A stretch of 64,000 nucleotides of DNA from an uncultured Elusimicrobiales bacterium (GTDB lineage Bacteria > Elusimicrobiota > Elusimicrobia > Elusimicrobiales > Elusimicrobiaceae): NCBI GenBank assembly GCA_944327085.1, contig CALVGG010000001.1, positions 310,001 through 374,000 of the forward strand. The letters run 5' to 3'. The notes below the pieces were generated by a model. It saw only the letters and a program-made list of their open reading frames with translations, had not been told where the DNA came from and ran no database searches. Below are positions 1 to 9,308 of the stretch, piece after piece (position 1 is the stretch's first letter; each line of letters opens with the position of its first letter). Position numbers and translations under genes: made by a program.

Positions 1-2
1 TA

Positions 3-410
3 AGAAGCATCATTAATAATGGTGGCTCGCAAACTGTATCTAGTGCTAGCATCGTAACAAATACTATCATCAATGAAGGTGGAACGAGAAATATATCTCA
101 CGGAGAGTTTTTCTCTAAAACATTGATTGTGGAGAGCACTCAAAACATCTTGTCTGGAGGAAATTCCATTGATACAACTGTTTCATCTGATACGGTCAAC
201 CTGCATAAAGACGGCAATATCAGCGGTTTTAATGGCCCAGGAGGTCAGCTGAATTACTATGGAGACAATAGTTTAGCGGGTAATACTGTTCTTGCTAATG
301 GAGCGCTCGTCAATATCGTTCACAATAGAAGAGTAATGAACTGATTTCTGGAACACCTTAAAGCTAATAATACCGTATTTAATATGAACGTAGACTTAGC
401 CACAGCATGA
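3..410 (+). pseudogene. Decayed 3' end of an AIDA-like surface adhesin
   Basis: The reading frame is open from the left window edge and reads Gly/Asn/Thr-rich beta-helix repeats (INNGGSQTVSSASIV, INEGGTRNIS) typical of the passenger domain of AIDA-type adhesins. It hits TGA at 342-344. The same frame then continues, after a few unrelated codons, into ANNTVFNMNVDLATA and a second TGA at 408-410. Between about 335 and 359 the +1 frame reads NELISGT, which fits the repeat better. Two compensating indels (near 335 and in the CACC at 354-357) therefore seem to have interrupted a once continuous gene. There is no translocator barrel afterwards. I infer an inactivated, truncated adhesin gene whose 5' part lies outside the window. 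An intact relative is at 24491-27508. Confidence 0.6.
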
Positions 411-551
411 AAACAAAAAATGTTTACTGTAGCCCATCGCCTCATAAAGTCCCCATAATCATCCTAACAGGCAAATTTGGAAACCCTTTAGTCTTTCTAA
501 AAAGGGACTCCTTCTTTTGACGGAAATCTAGGTCTTGAAAATTATTAATAC

Positions 552-563
552 ATAATATATTAT
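552..563 (+). promoter_or_regulatory. AT-only palindrome before the hipB-like gene
   Basis: A perfect 12-bp palindrome, ATAATATATTAT, ends 7 bp before the ATG at 571. HipB-type antitoxins repress their own operon by binding palindromes over the promoter, so this is a candidate operator overlapping a -10-like element. There is no Shine-Dalgarno sequence before the ATG, so the mRNA may be leaderless. In such AT-rich DNA a palindrome can also arise by chance. The rest of 411-570 holds only a weak inverted repeat (ACCCTTTA near 483, TAAAAAGGG near 500) and no gene. Confidence 0.3.
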
Positions 564-570
564 ATGTTAT

Positions 571-918
571 ATGGCTAATAACAATTTAACAAATAATATA
601 TTAGTTTCTAATTTAATAGAAGATTTTAATCCTCAGGCCTTAGCAGAAGGGATTGCTAAGCGCGTACGGGCCAGACGGCTGGAACTAAACCTTACGCAAC
701 AGGCTCTTGCTAAGCGCTCCGGGGTTAGTTTGGGTTCTTTACAACGCTTTGAAAACCAAGCGGAAATATCCCTTAAATCGCTTTTGAAACTGGCAGTAGC
801 GCTGAATGCTACGGCTGAGTTTAAGCAGTTGTTTAGCGTGGTTAATTATCAACACATTGACGAAGTAATTGATAGCCAACAACACAAAACCCGCCAAAGG
901 GGGCGCAAAAATGATTAA
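571..918 (+). CDS. HipB-like XRE-family antitoxin / autorepressor
   Basis: A 115-residue protein with a helix-turn-helix of the XRE/Cro-C1 class at about residues 25-80 (RVRARRLELNLTQQALAKRSGVS, then SLQRFE). Its C-terminal tail is basic (RQRGRKND). In hipBA-type modules the antitoxin is encoded first, binds DNA as a dimer, neutralises the HipA kinase and represses the operon. The stop codon overlaps the next gene by 8 bp (ATGATTAA), which implies translational coupling. No ribosome binding site is visible, but the ATG at 571 is the only ATG before the HTH. The family call is firm; the HipB role is inferred from the neighbour. Confidence 0.85.
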   Translation: MANNNLTNNILVSNLIEDFNPQALAEGIAKRVRARRLELNLTQQALAKRSGVSLGSLQRFENQAEISLKSLLKLAVALNATAEFKQLFSVVNYQHIDEVIDSQQHKTRQRGRKND

Positions 919-1987
919 ACCCGTTCAATCTTTACAGGTATTTTATAATGGGCAATTAGTCGGCACATTAGCCTTGCGCCGGGATAACTTATGCGCTTTT
1001 GAATATAGTGCCCAGTGGCTGGAAGAAGGCTTTTCTATTTCTCCCTTGCTGCTTCCGCTCAAACCGGGTGTTTTTACCAGCAAATGGGACCCTTTTGACG
1101 GTTTATTTGGGGTGTTTAATGATAGTTTACCGGACGGCTGGGGACGTCTGCTAATAGACAGGCTCCTACGCCAGCAGGGTATTAATCCGGCCACTTTATC
1201 ACCCTTAGATTGGCTTTGTATCGTGGGGCCTAAAACAATGGGGGCTCTTACCTATCACCCCACGCACCCCATCGGGCAAGATGACCAAGATAAAACGCTT
1301 GCTCACCTAGAACAAGAAACCCAAAAAGTATTGCACGATGAACCTACTAAAGACCTTCCTTTACTTGCGGCCAAGGGTGGCAGTTCCGGCGGGGCCCGCC
1401 CCAAGGTCTTGCTTACTATTGACGGGGAAGAATGGCTGATTAAGTTCCGTAATACCCAGGATCCGGCTAATATAGGCGAAATAGAGTACAAATACTCGCA
1501 ACTGGCGCGTAAAGCGGGGTTTATTATGCCTGAAACACGCTTATTTGAAGGCAAGTATTTTGGAGTAAAACGCTTTGACAGGCAAGGAAACAAGCGTATC
1601 CATATGCATACAGCGGCCGGCCTGCTCCAGGCGGATTTCCGCATTCCGTCACTGGACTATAAAACTTTGGTTGAAACGACCCTGTTTTTAACACGAGATG
1701 TGCAGGAAGCGGAAAAGATGTTCCGCCTAATGGCATTTAATGTAATTGGGCAGAATAAAGACGACCACGCCAAAAATTTCTCATTTGTATATGAAAATAA
1801 CCGCTGGCAGGTCTCTCCGGCGTATGATTTAGTGCCGTCTGAAGGGTTTAACGGCCAGCATACCACCACGGTGCTGGGCCAGGGGCTGCCGACCGAAGCA
1901 GATATGCTGGAACTGGCTCAAAAAACGGGTTTAGACCGTAAGCACGCCGTACAAATTATTGAACAGGTAAAAAGTGCCTTTGAGTAA
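911..1987 (+). CDS. HipA-like serine/threonine kinase toxin
   Basis: A 358-residue HipA-family protein. The N-terminal subdomain (about 1-110) has the Couple_hipA pattern (FYNGQLVGTLALRRDN). The kinase core follows: a Gly-rich ATP loop KGGSSGGARPK (155-165), NKDDHAKN (282-289) as the catalytic loop, and AYDLVPS (304-310) as the metal-binding DFG-like motif. E. coli HipA phosphorylates glutamyl-tRNA synthetase and halts translation; the target here is unknown. It is shorter than E. coli HipA (about 440 residues) but keeps the N-subdomain, so this is a two-gene HipBA rather than a HipBST arrangement. The reading frame is open from 869, but the ATG at 911 sits behind AAAGGGGGCG and overlaps the antitoxin stop, so I choose it. 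Residues around the ATP loop contain the serines that could be autophosphorylated. Confidence 0.88.
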   Translation: MIKPVQSLQVFYNGQLVGTLALRRDNLCAFEYSAQWLEEGFSISPLLLPLKPGVFTSKWDPFDGLFGVFNDSLPDGWGRLLIDRLLRQQGINPATLSPLDWLCIVGPKTMGALTYHPTHPIGQDDQDKTLAHLEQETQKVLHDEPTKDLPLLAAKGGSSGGARPKVLLTIDGEEWLIKFRNTQDPANIGEIEYKYSQLARKAGFIMPETRLFEGKYFGVKRFDRQGNKRIHMHTAAGLLQADFRIPSLDYKTLVETTLFLTRDVQEAEKMFRLMAFNVIGQNKDDHAKNFSFVYENNRWQVSPAYDLVPSEGFNGQHTTTVLGQGLPTEADMLELAQKTGLDRKHAVQIIEQVKSAFE

Positions 1988-2093
1988 GGGTAAAGAAGCC
2001 AAAAAACGGGCCTTTTAGGAAAAATGGACACTTTTTGGACACCTCTTTCCTCTCTACAAACTGCCAAATTGTGGACAGTTAATAATTACAAAG

Positions 2094-5000
2094 TTATCGG
2101 AAAAAATGGAAAAAATCATTTAGCCAATGGTTTGATACATATTCGCCTCTAATATCTTCATAAACAGTTTTGACCTCTGCATTAGAGCGAAATTGTTCTA
2201 ATAACCGAATCACTTCTGCATGAGTCTCTTTTGGAAAGGGAAAGTCTATCTTTTTTATAATCTCTAAATATATTTTCCCCAGGAGGCAGGCAGAGTATGG
2301 ATTTCTGTTTTTATTAACCAAAAATAACAGATTGGGTATTAAGAAATCCCAAGGTCTTATTTTCGGGGAATAATGCTGCAAAATTTGTGATATTTGCTGG
2401 TATTCATTTTCTTCTAATGAATGTAAGCCAGGAATCAGCCCCCCCAGGGCAGATAATAAGGATATTGGTGTATCTTGGACAGGAGGATCAGTTATTTTGT
2501 GCCATATAAAATCCCATAATTGTTTGGCCTTTTCAAGCAAGTTTTGTTTTTCTTTTTCTTGTTCTTCAGTCAATTCGTCTTGCTGATGTAATATTCGCTT
2601 AATGTCACAAGAAATACAATAAATGATACTATTTATTAAATAAAAACTTTTGTTTTGATAACAAATAGATATCAAAGAGTTGTTATCTAAAGAGTCTTTT
2701 CCATACAGGAAAAATCCCGTAAATTCTTCTGCTAATAAATCTTGATATTCGCTACTTCCCCTCTTGATGGCTTTTTCATAATGGTCAAACATTGACTCAT
2801 ACTGGGGTAGGCATTTAATTCGTCTTTTCAAAAAGCCTTCAAAAAAGATTCTCCAAGCATCTTCTTGATCCGGCGCGAGTAAAGAATTAGCCTGTTGGTC
2901 GCTCCATTCGGATAAGTGTTTTTCTAAATGCGTAAAATAAAACCCTAAAAATACATAAGCTTCCACCACTTTTTTATTTAGGCACTCTGTGTAAAAATCT
3001 TGAAATTTTTGACTTACACATTCAGGATTCAAAACAATTATTCTTAGTAATTTCTCTAAAGCCCGTCCAAAACATGTATTAATAGCGGAATCTAAATAAG
3101 AAACAGGGCGTTTTTTATCTCCTTCTATGATAAAAGCAGCGTGCTGAAAGGTATAGGTATCTAATAAGGATGACAGAAGTTTAATAAGAGCTTCCGCTAC
3201 TTGATTTGCACCTATTGTAGTCTTTTGAAAGTTATCAGGTAACGCTTCTGCAAAAGCCCTTACGATTTGCTTTGCTTCTTCCCCTTGTTTAATTTCAAAA
3301 AAATGGGTTTCTAAGTTTTCGGAAGGAGCTGCGGGCATATTTTCTAAATAGCTAGAAATAAACGCTAATAAAGCACTCCAATCCAGAATTTCTACTTGGG
3401 CGCTTTCTTTTAATCCTTCAAAAATTTGGACAATATAAATAGGACATAATGACCTTAAATAAGAGATTCTAGTAGCTATCTCTATAGAATGGTCCTTTGC
3501 TAATCTCTGCAACTGTTTTATATTTCCCTCATTGGATGGTTTTTCGTCCAAAGAGGAATGTCTTGTCCTAGCTCCCAAAGGTTCAAATTCATGTATTTTT
3601 TCCAAATATGCAGGTGTATTATTAATAATAAGATGTAAAGCCTCATCATCTTTGAGCAAAGGGACATAAGTGACAGGCTTAAAAGAGAAACCATCTCTAA
3701 AGTTAAAAAATTCTTTTTCTCCCGTTTGTTCTTTTAACTTTTGATAGTCTTTTGCAAACACTGGGTCTTTGACCAGCGAAACAAATTGTTTTTGTTTCCA
3801 ATATTTCTTAAAGACCTCTTGTTGGTAATGCTTTTGTGCCTCTTCTGGCAACCAAGCTAGGTCTTTGTAAGGGCCCTCATCAATTAATTTTTTTATAAGA
3901 GTTTTTTCATCTTCTGAAAACGAGGAGAGATTATTTTCAAAGAAATGATAGATTTCCGCTTCAAAAGGTTCTGAAAATAAAATACTTTTTTCTTCTGACA
4001 ATAATTGGAAAATCTTTTCCCGAACTATTGAAAAATTCTTACCATAACAATACAGCAGTATCCGTTTAAAAATAAAAAATTTTGAATCAGAAGTAATTTC
4101 CTGGTAAATATTTTGGAATTTTTCTTCGCCTTGTTGTTGCAAGGTGTATGATAAAATTTCTTTAAGCAAGTAAATTAAGAAACACTTCCTATCAAAATGC
4201 GATGCAATATCTATATTTTTATATAAATCGTTATAGAACATATAACTATAGTCTTGCCAGATATAGGTATAATAGTGCAGAATTTTCTCAATAATACGGC
4301 CTTTATTGTTTTCCTCCAAAGAAGAAAGTTGTTGCTCAAGAATAGGGATAAGTTTTTGCCTTTTCTGAGAAATAGGAACATAAGGCAAATTGAAATTCAG
4401 CCCTAAATCAGAAAATTCTACTTTAACAGCGGCATTCTCTGAAAGAGTCATAATAAAATTCTCATCAGAAACTCTATTATCGGCTGCCCATAGAATTTCT
4501 GTTAATTTTTTAGACAGATTAATAATAAAATCCCTTCCACAAAAAGACGCTAGGACTCCTAAAATAGTAGTATCTTGGAAAATAGTTTCTAAAGAATAAT
4601 ATATATTACTCTGCGAAGAGGATTCTTCTGGCAAATGCTCTATTACTGCCATAAACAAATCTAAGGAAAAAGGATGTTTTGCTGTTATAAGAGCGGACAG
4701 CAAATCTTTTAACTGCCATGATATATTTTCTAGCCATCCGTTGTTGATGGAAGAAATTAAAAAACGCTGAATTGGCTCATCTATGTGCTCAATTCCAATC
4801 AAAAGAAGAATTTGAATAGTTTGCGTAATAATGGCGGGATAATCTTGGTGAGGCTGGCGAGAATATCCTTGAATTATGGACAATAATGCCTGATGAATAT
4901 AATTTATATATTCAATATAAATATCATTGTTTATAGTAGCTTTTCCCGCATGAAGTCTTTCCGCAATTCTGACCAGATAAGCCATAGGAAATAAAAATTC

Positions 5001-5183
5001 CCCATATTCTGCTTCTTCTATGGGAATTCCTTGCAGAAATATATTGCGTTGCTCTGAATTCTCTCCCAATAAAAAGTTTAAAAAACGTGGATTATTGGAA
5101 TATTGAAAAAAGTTTCTTAGAGCTTGTTGATTGGATAATAAGATGCTTGCTAACCCTAATTCTTTGCTATTCAAAGGCTTCAT
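2094..5183 (-). CDS. Large alpha-helical protein, partner of the SIR2 protein
   Basis: A 1029-residue protein with no signal peptide, no clear membrane segments and no nucleotide-binding motif that I can see. It is rich in Leu, Ile, Glu and Lys and looks helical throughout, like a HEAT-type solenoid. A GGAG sequence lies 9 nt before its ATG, and its start overlaps the end of the SIR2 gene by 17 bp in a different frame. The two are therefore translationally coupled and probably form a complex. Large helical C-terminal regions fused to SIR2 domains sense phage proteins in the DSR1/DSR2 defence proteins. This gene could be such a sensor split off as its own polypeptide, since the two products together (about 1370 residues) are of the order of a fused DSR protein. 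Function is inferred from context only. Confidence 0.6.
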   Translation of the reverse strand: MKPLNSKELGLASILLSNQQALRNFFQYSNNPRFLNFLLGENSEQRNIFLQGIPIEEAEYGEFLFPMAYLVRIAERLHAGKATINNDIYIEYINYIHQALLSIIQGYSRQPHQDYPAIITQTIQILLLIGIEHIDEPIQRFLISSINNGWLENISWQLKDLLSALITAKHPFSLDLFMAVIEHLPEESSSQSNIYYSLETIFQDTTILGVLASFCGRDFIINLSKKLTEILWAADNRVSDENFIMTLSENAAVKVEFSDLGLNFNLPYVPISQKRQKLIPILEQQLSSLEENNKGRIIEKILHYYTYIWQDYSYMFYNDLYKNIDIASHFDRKCFLIYLLKEILSYTLQQQGEEKFQNIYQEITSDSKFFIFKRILLYCYGKNFSIVREKIFQLLSEEKSILFSEPFEAEIYHFFENNLSSFSEDEKTLIKKLIDEGPYKDLAWLPEEAQKHYQQEVFKKYWKQKQFVSLVKDPVFAKDYQKLKEQTGEKEFFNFRDGFSFKPVTYVPLLKDDEALHLIINNTPAYLEKIHEFEPLGARTRHSSLDEKPSNEGNIKQLQRLAKDHSIEIATRISYLRSLCPIYIVQIFEGLKESAQVEILDWSALLAFISSYLENMPAAPSENLETHFFEIKQGEEAKQIVRAFAEALPDNFQKTTIGANQVAEALIKLLSSLLDTYTFQHAAFIIEGDKKRPVSYLDSAINTCFGRALEKLLRIIVLNPECVSQKFQDFYTECLNKKVVEAYVFLGFYFTHLEKHLSEWSDQQANSLLAPDQEDAWRIFFEGFLKRRIKCLPQYESMFDHYEKAIKRGSSEYQDLLAEEFTGFFLYGKDSLDNNSLISICYQNKSFYLINSIIYCISCDIKRILHQQDELTEEQEKEKQNLLEKAKQLWDFIWHKITDPPVQDTPISLLSALGGLIPGLHSLEENEYQQISQILQHYSPKIRPWDFLIPNLLFLVNKNRNPYSACLLGKIYLEIIKKIDFPFPKETHAEVIRLLEQFRSNAEVKTVYEDIRGEYVSNHWLNDFFHFFR

Positions 5184-6186
5184 TATTTTGCTCCTGTATC
5201 AAACAAAGGTTTTTCGCATCCTCATCCCTTTGAATCCGTTGTTTGTAATAATCTATTTTTGCTTGCCTAAACGTACGGGACCAGCTTCGTAACACATCCC
5301 CTAATTGAGCATACCCCTTTTCTGATAAATTATAGGGGATAAGTTTAACATGTATGCTTTTATAAAATCGTTCATATTCTTTCAAGATGCATTGTTCATA
5401 GCCAAACATCCCTTGAAGCAAATAGTGTGTGACCGGTTCTCCAGGGATGACAAGATGTTGTAGAATTTCTTGTTCTTTTAACCCATATCCAATAAATAAG
5501 CAAGTTTTTTTAAAAAGATGTTCCAAAAAGAACTTGCCGTTTCCATCCTGTTTTTCTCTGTAATGTCTGATATAATCCGGCAAGGTTAAAATGATTTTAT
5601 TTTCAATCCCACGTTCAGTAGGCAGAGAAGCTGAGCCATGCAAATAGGCTATTTTATTTTTATGGTCCTTCAAAGAATCATTTAAATCAACCCTTGTTAA
5701 TCGTTTAGGTATTTCTTTAAATTTTTCTCTTAATGTTTCTTCGTCTTGACTGAGGTCATCATGTGTCAGCTGTGCATCTTCCAGACCAGAATCATAGTTT
5801 GTGGTAACATACCCGGCTTGAAAATCGCGTATATATCCATATATTTTGTTTAATTTCTCCCGGTTTTTATCCGTCACACACAATTTTTCCTTTAAATGAG
5901 CTGCGAGATAATCGGATCCTAACTTTTCGCTACAGATACTTAGTAATTCCAGAGGATCTTTTAATTCATTTTTTAATCTATTATACGTTGTAAAATTGAC
6001 AAGGCCTTGCTCGAAACAATCTTTCCAAAAAGAAAATGCTAAGGAATCCCACGAAGGAACTCCGCCCAAACGAGATACTCCATTGCCAACGAAAATAACA
6101 ACTTCGCCACGCAACAATCTCTTTAATAGATCAGGGTCTATATCAGGAACGAACTTAATGGAAGAATCTTCTAAATCATTTGGCAT
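5167..6186 (-). CDS. SIR2-family NADase effector
   Basis: A 339-residue SIR2_2-type protein. Visible motifs are VIFVGNGVSR (residues 30-39, the Gly-x-Gly NAD loop), TTNYD (128-132, with the catalytic Asn130), YLHGS (181-185, with the catalytic His183) and FIGYGLKE (231-238). There is no zinc-binding Cys set, as expected for the defence branch rather than true deacetylases. In systems such as DSR, Thoeris ThsA, SIR2-HerA and SPARSA this domain depletes NAD+ and causes abortive infection. It is the first gene of a two-gene operon with the helical protein. No Shine-Dalgarno sequence precedes the ATG; the upstream DNA is AT-only, so weak or leaderless initiation is possible. Confidence 0.85.
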   Translation of the reverse strand: MPNDLEDSSIKFVPDIDPDLLKRLLRGEVVIFVGNGVSRLGGVPSWDSLAFSFWKDCFEQGLVNFTTYNRLKNELKDPLELLSICSEKLGSDYLAAHLKEKLCVTDKNREKLNKIYGYIRDFQAGYVTTNYDSGLEDAQLTHDDLSQDEETLREKFKEIPKRLTRVDLNDSLKDHKNKIAYLHGSASLPTERGIENKIILTLPDYIRHYREKQDGNGKFFLEHLFKKTCLFIGYGLKEQEILQHLVIPGEPVTHYLLQGMFGYEQCILKEYERFYKSIHVKLIPYNLSEKGYAQLGDVLRSWSRTFRQAKIDYYKQRIQRDEDAKNLCLIQEQNNEAFE

Positions 6187-6318
6187 ATATAATACTTTTG
6201 GCTAATATAATTTTGTTAAATTATACTAATTTAAAATTAATTTAATCTTCACAAAGTTTGCCTTAACACAGTTTTAAATTTTAATCACACAAATAACAGA
6301 TTTGCGACTTGAAAACCC

Positions 6319-6353
6319 TCTCTAGCGGCTTGTAGTAACTATACCGCTAGAGA
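6319..6353 (-). terminator. Terminator after the res gene
   Basis: A perfect 10-bp inverted repeat (TCTCTAGCGG / CCGCTAGAGA) with a 15-nt loop is followed on the minus strand by GGG and TTTT. It lies between the end of res and the start of the SIR2 gene. It separates the restriction-modification transcript from the SIR2 operon. Confidence 0.7.
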
Positions 6354-6386
6354 AGGGGAACATACATGAAAGTTTATGTTTTTCAA

Positions 6387-9299
6387 CTATTCTATATCAA
6401 AAAGAGTATTTTTAACGCTATTATAGGTCAGTTCTGTGTATTGTAAAATTTGTAACAATCCAGCCCCATTTTCTTTTAAACGTTTAAAAGTATTTTCATC
6501 CAGCAAAGAATAATGCCAGAAACAGTGCATTCTGTCTTCGCCCCGGACTTGGTTAATTTGTTTGCACCAATCTAATGCACTCTTTTGTTTTTGTAGTACA
6601 TTTGCATTGCTGGCAGATTCCGTGGCTTTTGTTTCAACTAAGAAAATATCCTCGGCAAACTTAACTATAAAATCTGGAAAATAACTCGATAGCAATCCAT
6701 CAGTTCTTATGTAATACAGAGAAGCAAAAGAATGATAATTTTCATCAATTTTAATTAATCTTTCTACTGATGTATCCGTATCTGCAAATAATAAAAATTC
6801 CTTTTCAAACTCTCCTTTATTGGAAGGATACTTGGTTTTAGTATAAATAGATTTTTGGATATTTAATGAGAAATTTTCACGCATTTTCAAATTAGATACA
6901 GAAGAAAACCAATGTTTCTGAATAATAGCCTCATCCATAATAACATTATGTTGCATATTATAGATTACTTGGCTCACTTGTTGCATTATATGTGCGGTAA
7001 TCCCCTTTTCGGCCAGCATCAAAACCTTCCAATTATTTCCTTGTAATGGATTAAAATCTTGGCAAAACAAATCGTGCCGTATATATTTATCCAACATTTT
7101 CAGTAAGTGCACTATATTGATAGTCATGACCGGAAATTTTTGCCTGTTTCCTGAGCCAATTTTTCGTAAATTAGATGTAATACTGCTTAACAATTTCACC
7201 AGAAACTCATTATAAGACTGTGCCGTAAACAAATTACTAGAAACTCTATATTCTCCAAACCTAGTTTTAACAGTCATCTCTTCTGAATGGAAAATTTCAT
7301 CTGAGTTATTACCTATAAAGCCCTGTAGCTGTTCTAAAGTAAACAAACTAAAAGGTTTCCATTCCATAATAATTTCTTCAGGCTTTATAAATTCCGAGCG
7401 ATCTTTTATAATATGAGGGAAAAATAAATCATATTGTTTAAAATTGTCTTTTAATCCAACATTAATCATATCCCCTAAAATACTTCCACGATCTATCCCC
7501 TCTCTTTCTTCAACCACCAAACCATCTTGCAAATCTTCATAAAATTTAATAAATGCTGGGTGTTCAACAATACTCAAAATATCTAAATAGTTTTTGGGTT
7601 CCTCTTTTTTATGAAGAATCTTATCTAAATTTTCATCTTTCAACTCTTGATATTCTGGTTCTCGCCACATCAAACGTAAGCCTCTTCCAATAACCTGTTC
7701 CAGTAATACAGCAGAGCTGGATGAACGAAGTGGCACCACAACACAAATATTATTTACATCAAACCCCTCTCTTAACATAAGAACTGAAACAATAACTTTG
7801 GGGGAAGATTGTTTATCGATATTAAATAATTGTTTTTTTATTTTTTTCCACTCATCATCCGTTACTTCTCCTTTTTTATTAGAGTCTATCCGGCAAACTT
7901 CGCCTTCGGATAATCCTTCTAGATGCAAAAAATCTACCACCAGAGGAGCAACGCTTGTATCTTCGCAAATAACAAGCATTTTAGGATGTTTGTTGCCGTC
8001 TAATGATGTGAAGCTTTCTTCTAAAATTTTTAGTTTTTTAAGCCCAGCGCGCAGCATAAGGCATTGGCCTTCTGATAGAGCTAAAACTTTTTTCCCGTCC
8101 CTTTTAGCTTTAAAATCAATGTTTTCACTGTCTAGACTGGCAAGTTCATTACGTTTATCAATAGTAATAATTTTAACCAACCCCTGATGTATAGCAGTAG
8201 GTAAGTCAAAATTCACAACAATATGAGAGAAATAATGTTTTGTACGACGATGTCCACTTCCTGTTACATTATAGGGCGTAGCAGAAAAATCAATTTGCAA
8301 AAAATTATCTTGTAGCTTTTCTGATAGTCTATTCAATGTCTTCTGCCATTCCACTTCTTCTTGAACTCCAGCCGTTTTATTAGTATGAATATGGTGTGCT
8401 TCGTCATTAAAAACACACAAATTAGGCAAAGAAGATAAAAATTCTAATTTGTCTCCATTTAAATACCTGCTATCTAAGTTATCTAATGCATGGCCGGTGC
8501 TGGTTCCAGGTTTCAACGGTAACAACTCATTCAAGGCCACGGAAGGATCCCTCAATGAATCATTGGTTATAAGAGGAGCTTCTTCTTCCTCTTTAATTTG
8601 ATGCCAATTGGTAATAGCAATAATCCCTTCCCCTGTAATTTTTTTACCTATTTCTTCTTTTTTTACAACATTATTTTGTATAAAGCTAAATAAAGTTTGA
8701 CGATATTTTTCCGGCACAAACAACCTTTCATGTCTTTTTAAATCGGCAGTTGTAAAGTCACGCCGTCCATCAATTTGTTCTTTTCCTAACAAGGTATCCA
8801 ACAACCGCTCATATACAATAATCCCAGGAGCAATTAATAAAAAATTTTTACTATAACGGCTAGAAGCCTTGTGGGGAAGATATTTGGCATTTAAATATTG
8901 CCACGCAAGCAGTGCGTTTAAAACCCACGTCTTCCCTGTGCCGGTAGCCATTTTAATACAATATTTAGGGTGTTTATTTTTTTCATTGTTCAATTCCATC
9001 AACATATCCGCATTTAACAACCCGGTACTTATCTGTTGATATAAGTCTAAAGGATATTGACTTTTTAATACTTCATGGCAATAAATAGTATTTAATATCG
9101 CTTGTTTTTGCCCTTCATGAAAATTTATTGAACGATCTGTGAATGGTTCTTGAAACCAAAATTTAAGCAAATCTTTTGTAACAGGAGTCACCTTTTCTAA
9201 TAAAGTTCCGTCTTTCCACTCCTTATTCACCACTAATGATAGTTGTTGAGCAAATTGAAGGGGAATGTTTCTGGTTTTAATATTTAAGGCTATTGGCAT
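6387..9299 (-). CDS. res: Type III restriction enzyme, Res subunit (helicase-nuclease)
   Basis: A 970-residue superfamily 2 helicase with a C-terminal nuclease. Motif I is MATGTGKT (about residue 117), motif II NDEAHH (about 300), motif III DFSATPYN, and motif VI QVIGRGLRL. Near the C-terminus PDFIVK followed by VETKA forms the PD-(D/E)XK nuclease core. Type III Res works with Mod dimers: it translocates or slides on DNA using ATP and cuts about 25 bp from one of two head-to-head sites. It lies 9 bp after mod with a good ribosome binding site (AGGAG) in the gap, so both are one operon. The length matches the family, and all motifs are intact, so it should be active. Confidence 0.93.
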   Translation of the reverse strand: MPIALNIKTRNIPLQFAQQLSLVVNKEWKDGTLLEKVTPVTKDLLKFWFQEPFTDRSINFHEGQKQAILNTIYCHEVLKSQYPLDLYQQISTGLLNADMLMELNNEKNKHPKYCIKMATGTGKTWVLNALLAWQYLNAKYLPHKASSRYSKNFLLIAPGIIVYERLLDTLLGKEQIDGRRDFTTADLKRHERLFVPEKYRQTLFSFIQNNVVKKEEIGKKITGEGIIAITNWHQIKEEEEAPLITNDSLRDPSVALNELLPLKPGTSTGHALDNLDSRYLNGDKLEFLSSLPNLCVFNDEAHHIHTNKTAGVQEEVEWQKTLNRLSEKLQDNFLQIDFSATPYNVTGSGHRRTKHYFSHIVVNFDLPTAIHQGLVKIITIDKRNELASLDSENIDFKAKRDGKKVLALSEGQCLMLRAGLKKLKILEESFTSLDGNKHPKMLVICEDTSVAPLVVDFLHLEGLSEGEVCRIDSNKKGEVTDDEWKKIKKQLFNIDKQSSPKVIVSVLMLREGFDVNNICVVVPLRSSSSAVLLEQVIGRGLRLMWREPEYQELKDENLDKILHKKEEPKNYLDILSIVEHPAFIKFYEDLQDGLVVEEREGIDRGSILGDMINVGLKDNFKQYDLFFPHIIKDRSEFIKPEEIIMEWKPFSLFTLEQLQGFIGNNSDEIFHSEEMTVKTRFGEYRVSSNLFTAQSYNEFLVKLLSSITSNLRKIGSGNRQKFPVMTINIVHLLKMLDKYIRHDLFCQDFNPLQGNNWKVLMLAEKGITAHIMQQVSQVIYNMQHNVIMDEAIIQKHWFSSVSNLKMRENFSLNIQKSIYTKTKYPSNKGEFEKEFLLFADTDTSVERLIKIDENYHSFASLYYIRTDGLLSSYFPDFIVKFAEDIFLVETKATESASNANVLQKQKSALDWCKQINQVRGEDRMHCFWHYSLLDENTFKRLKENGAGLLQILQYTELTYNSVKNTLFDIE

Positions 9300-9308
9300 A
9301 ATATTCTC

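Noticed and set aside
911-1987. HipBST-type (three-gene) toxin system
   Set aside because: The HipA-like protein keeps its own N-terminal subdomain and no separate hipS gene exists between it and the antitoxin.
5167-5183. Programmed frameshift fusing the SIR2 and helical proteins
   Set aside because: The overlap has no slippery heptamer and the second gene has its own GGAG and ATG, so coupling is simpler.
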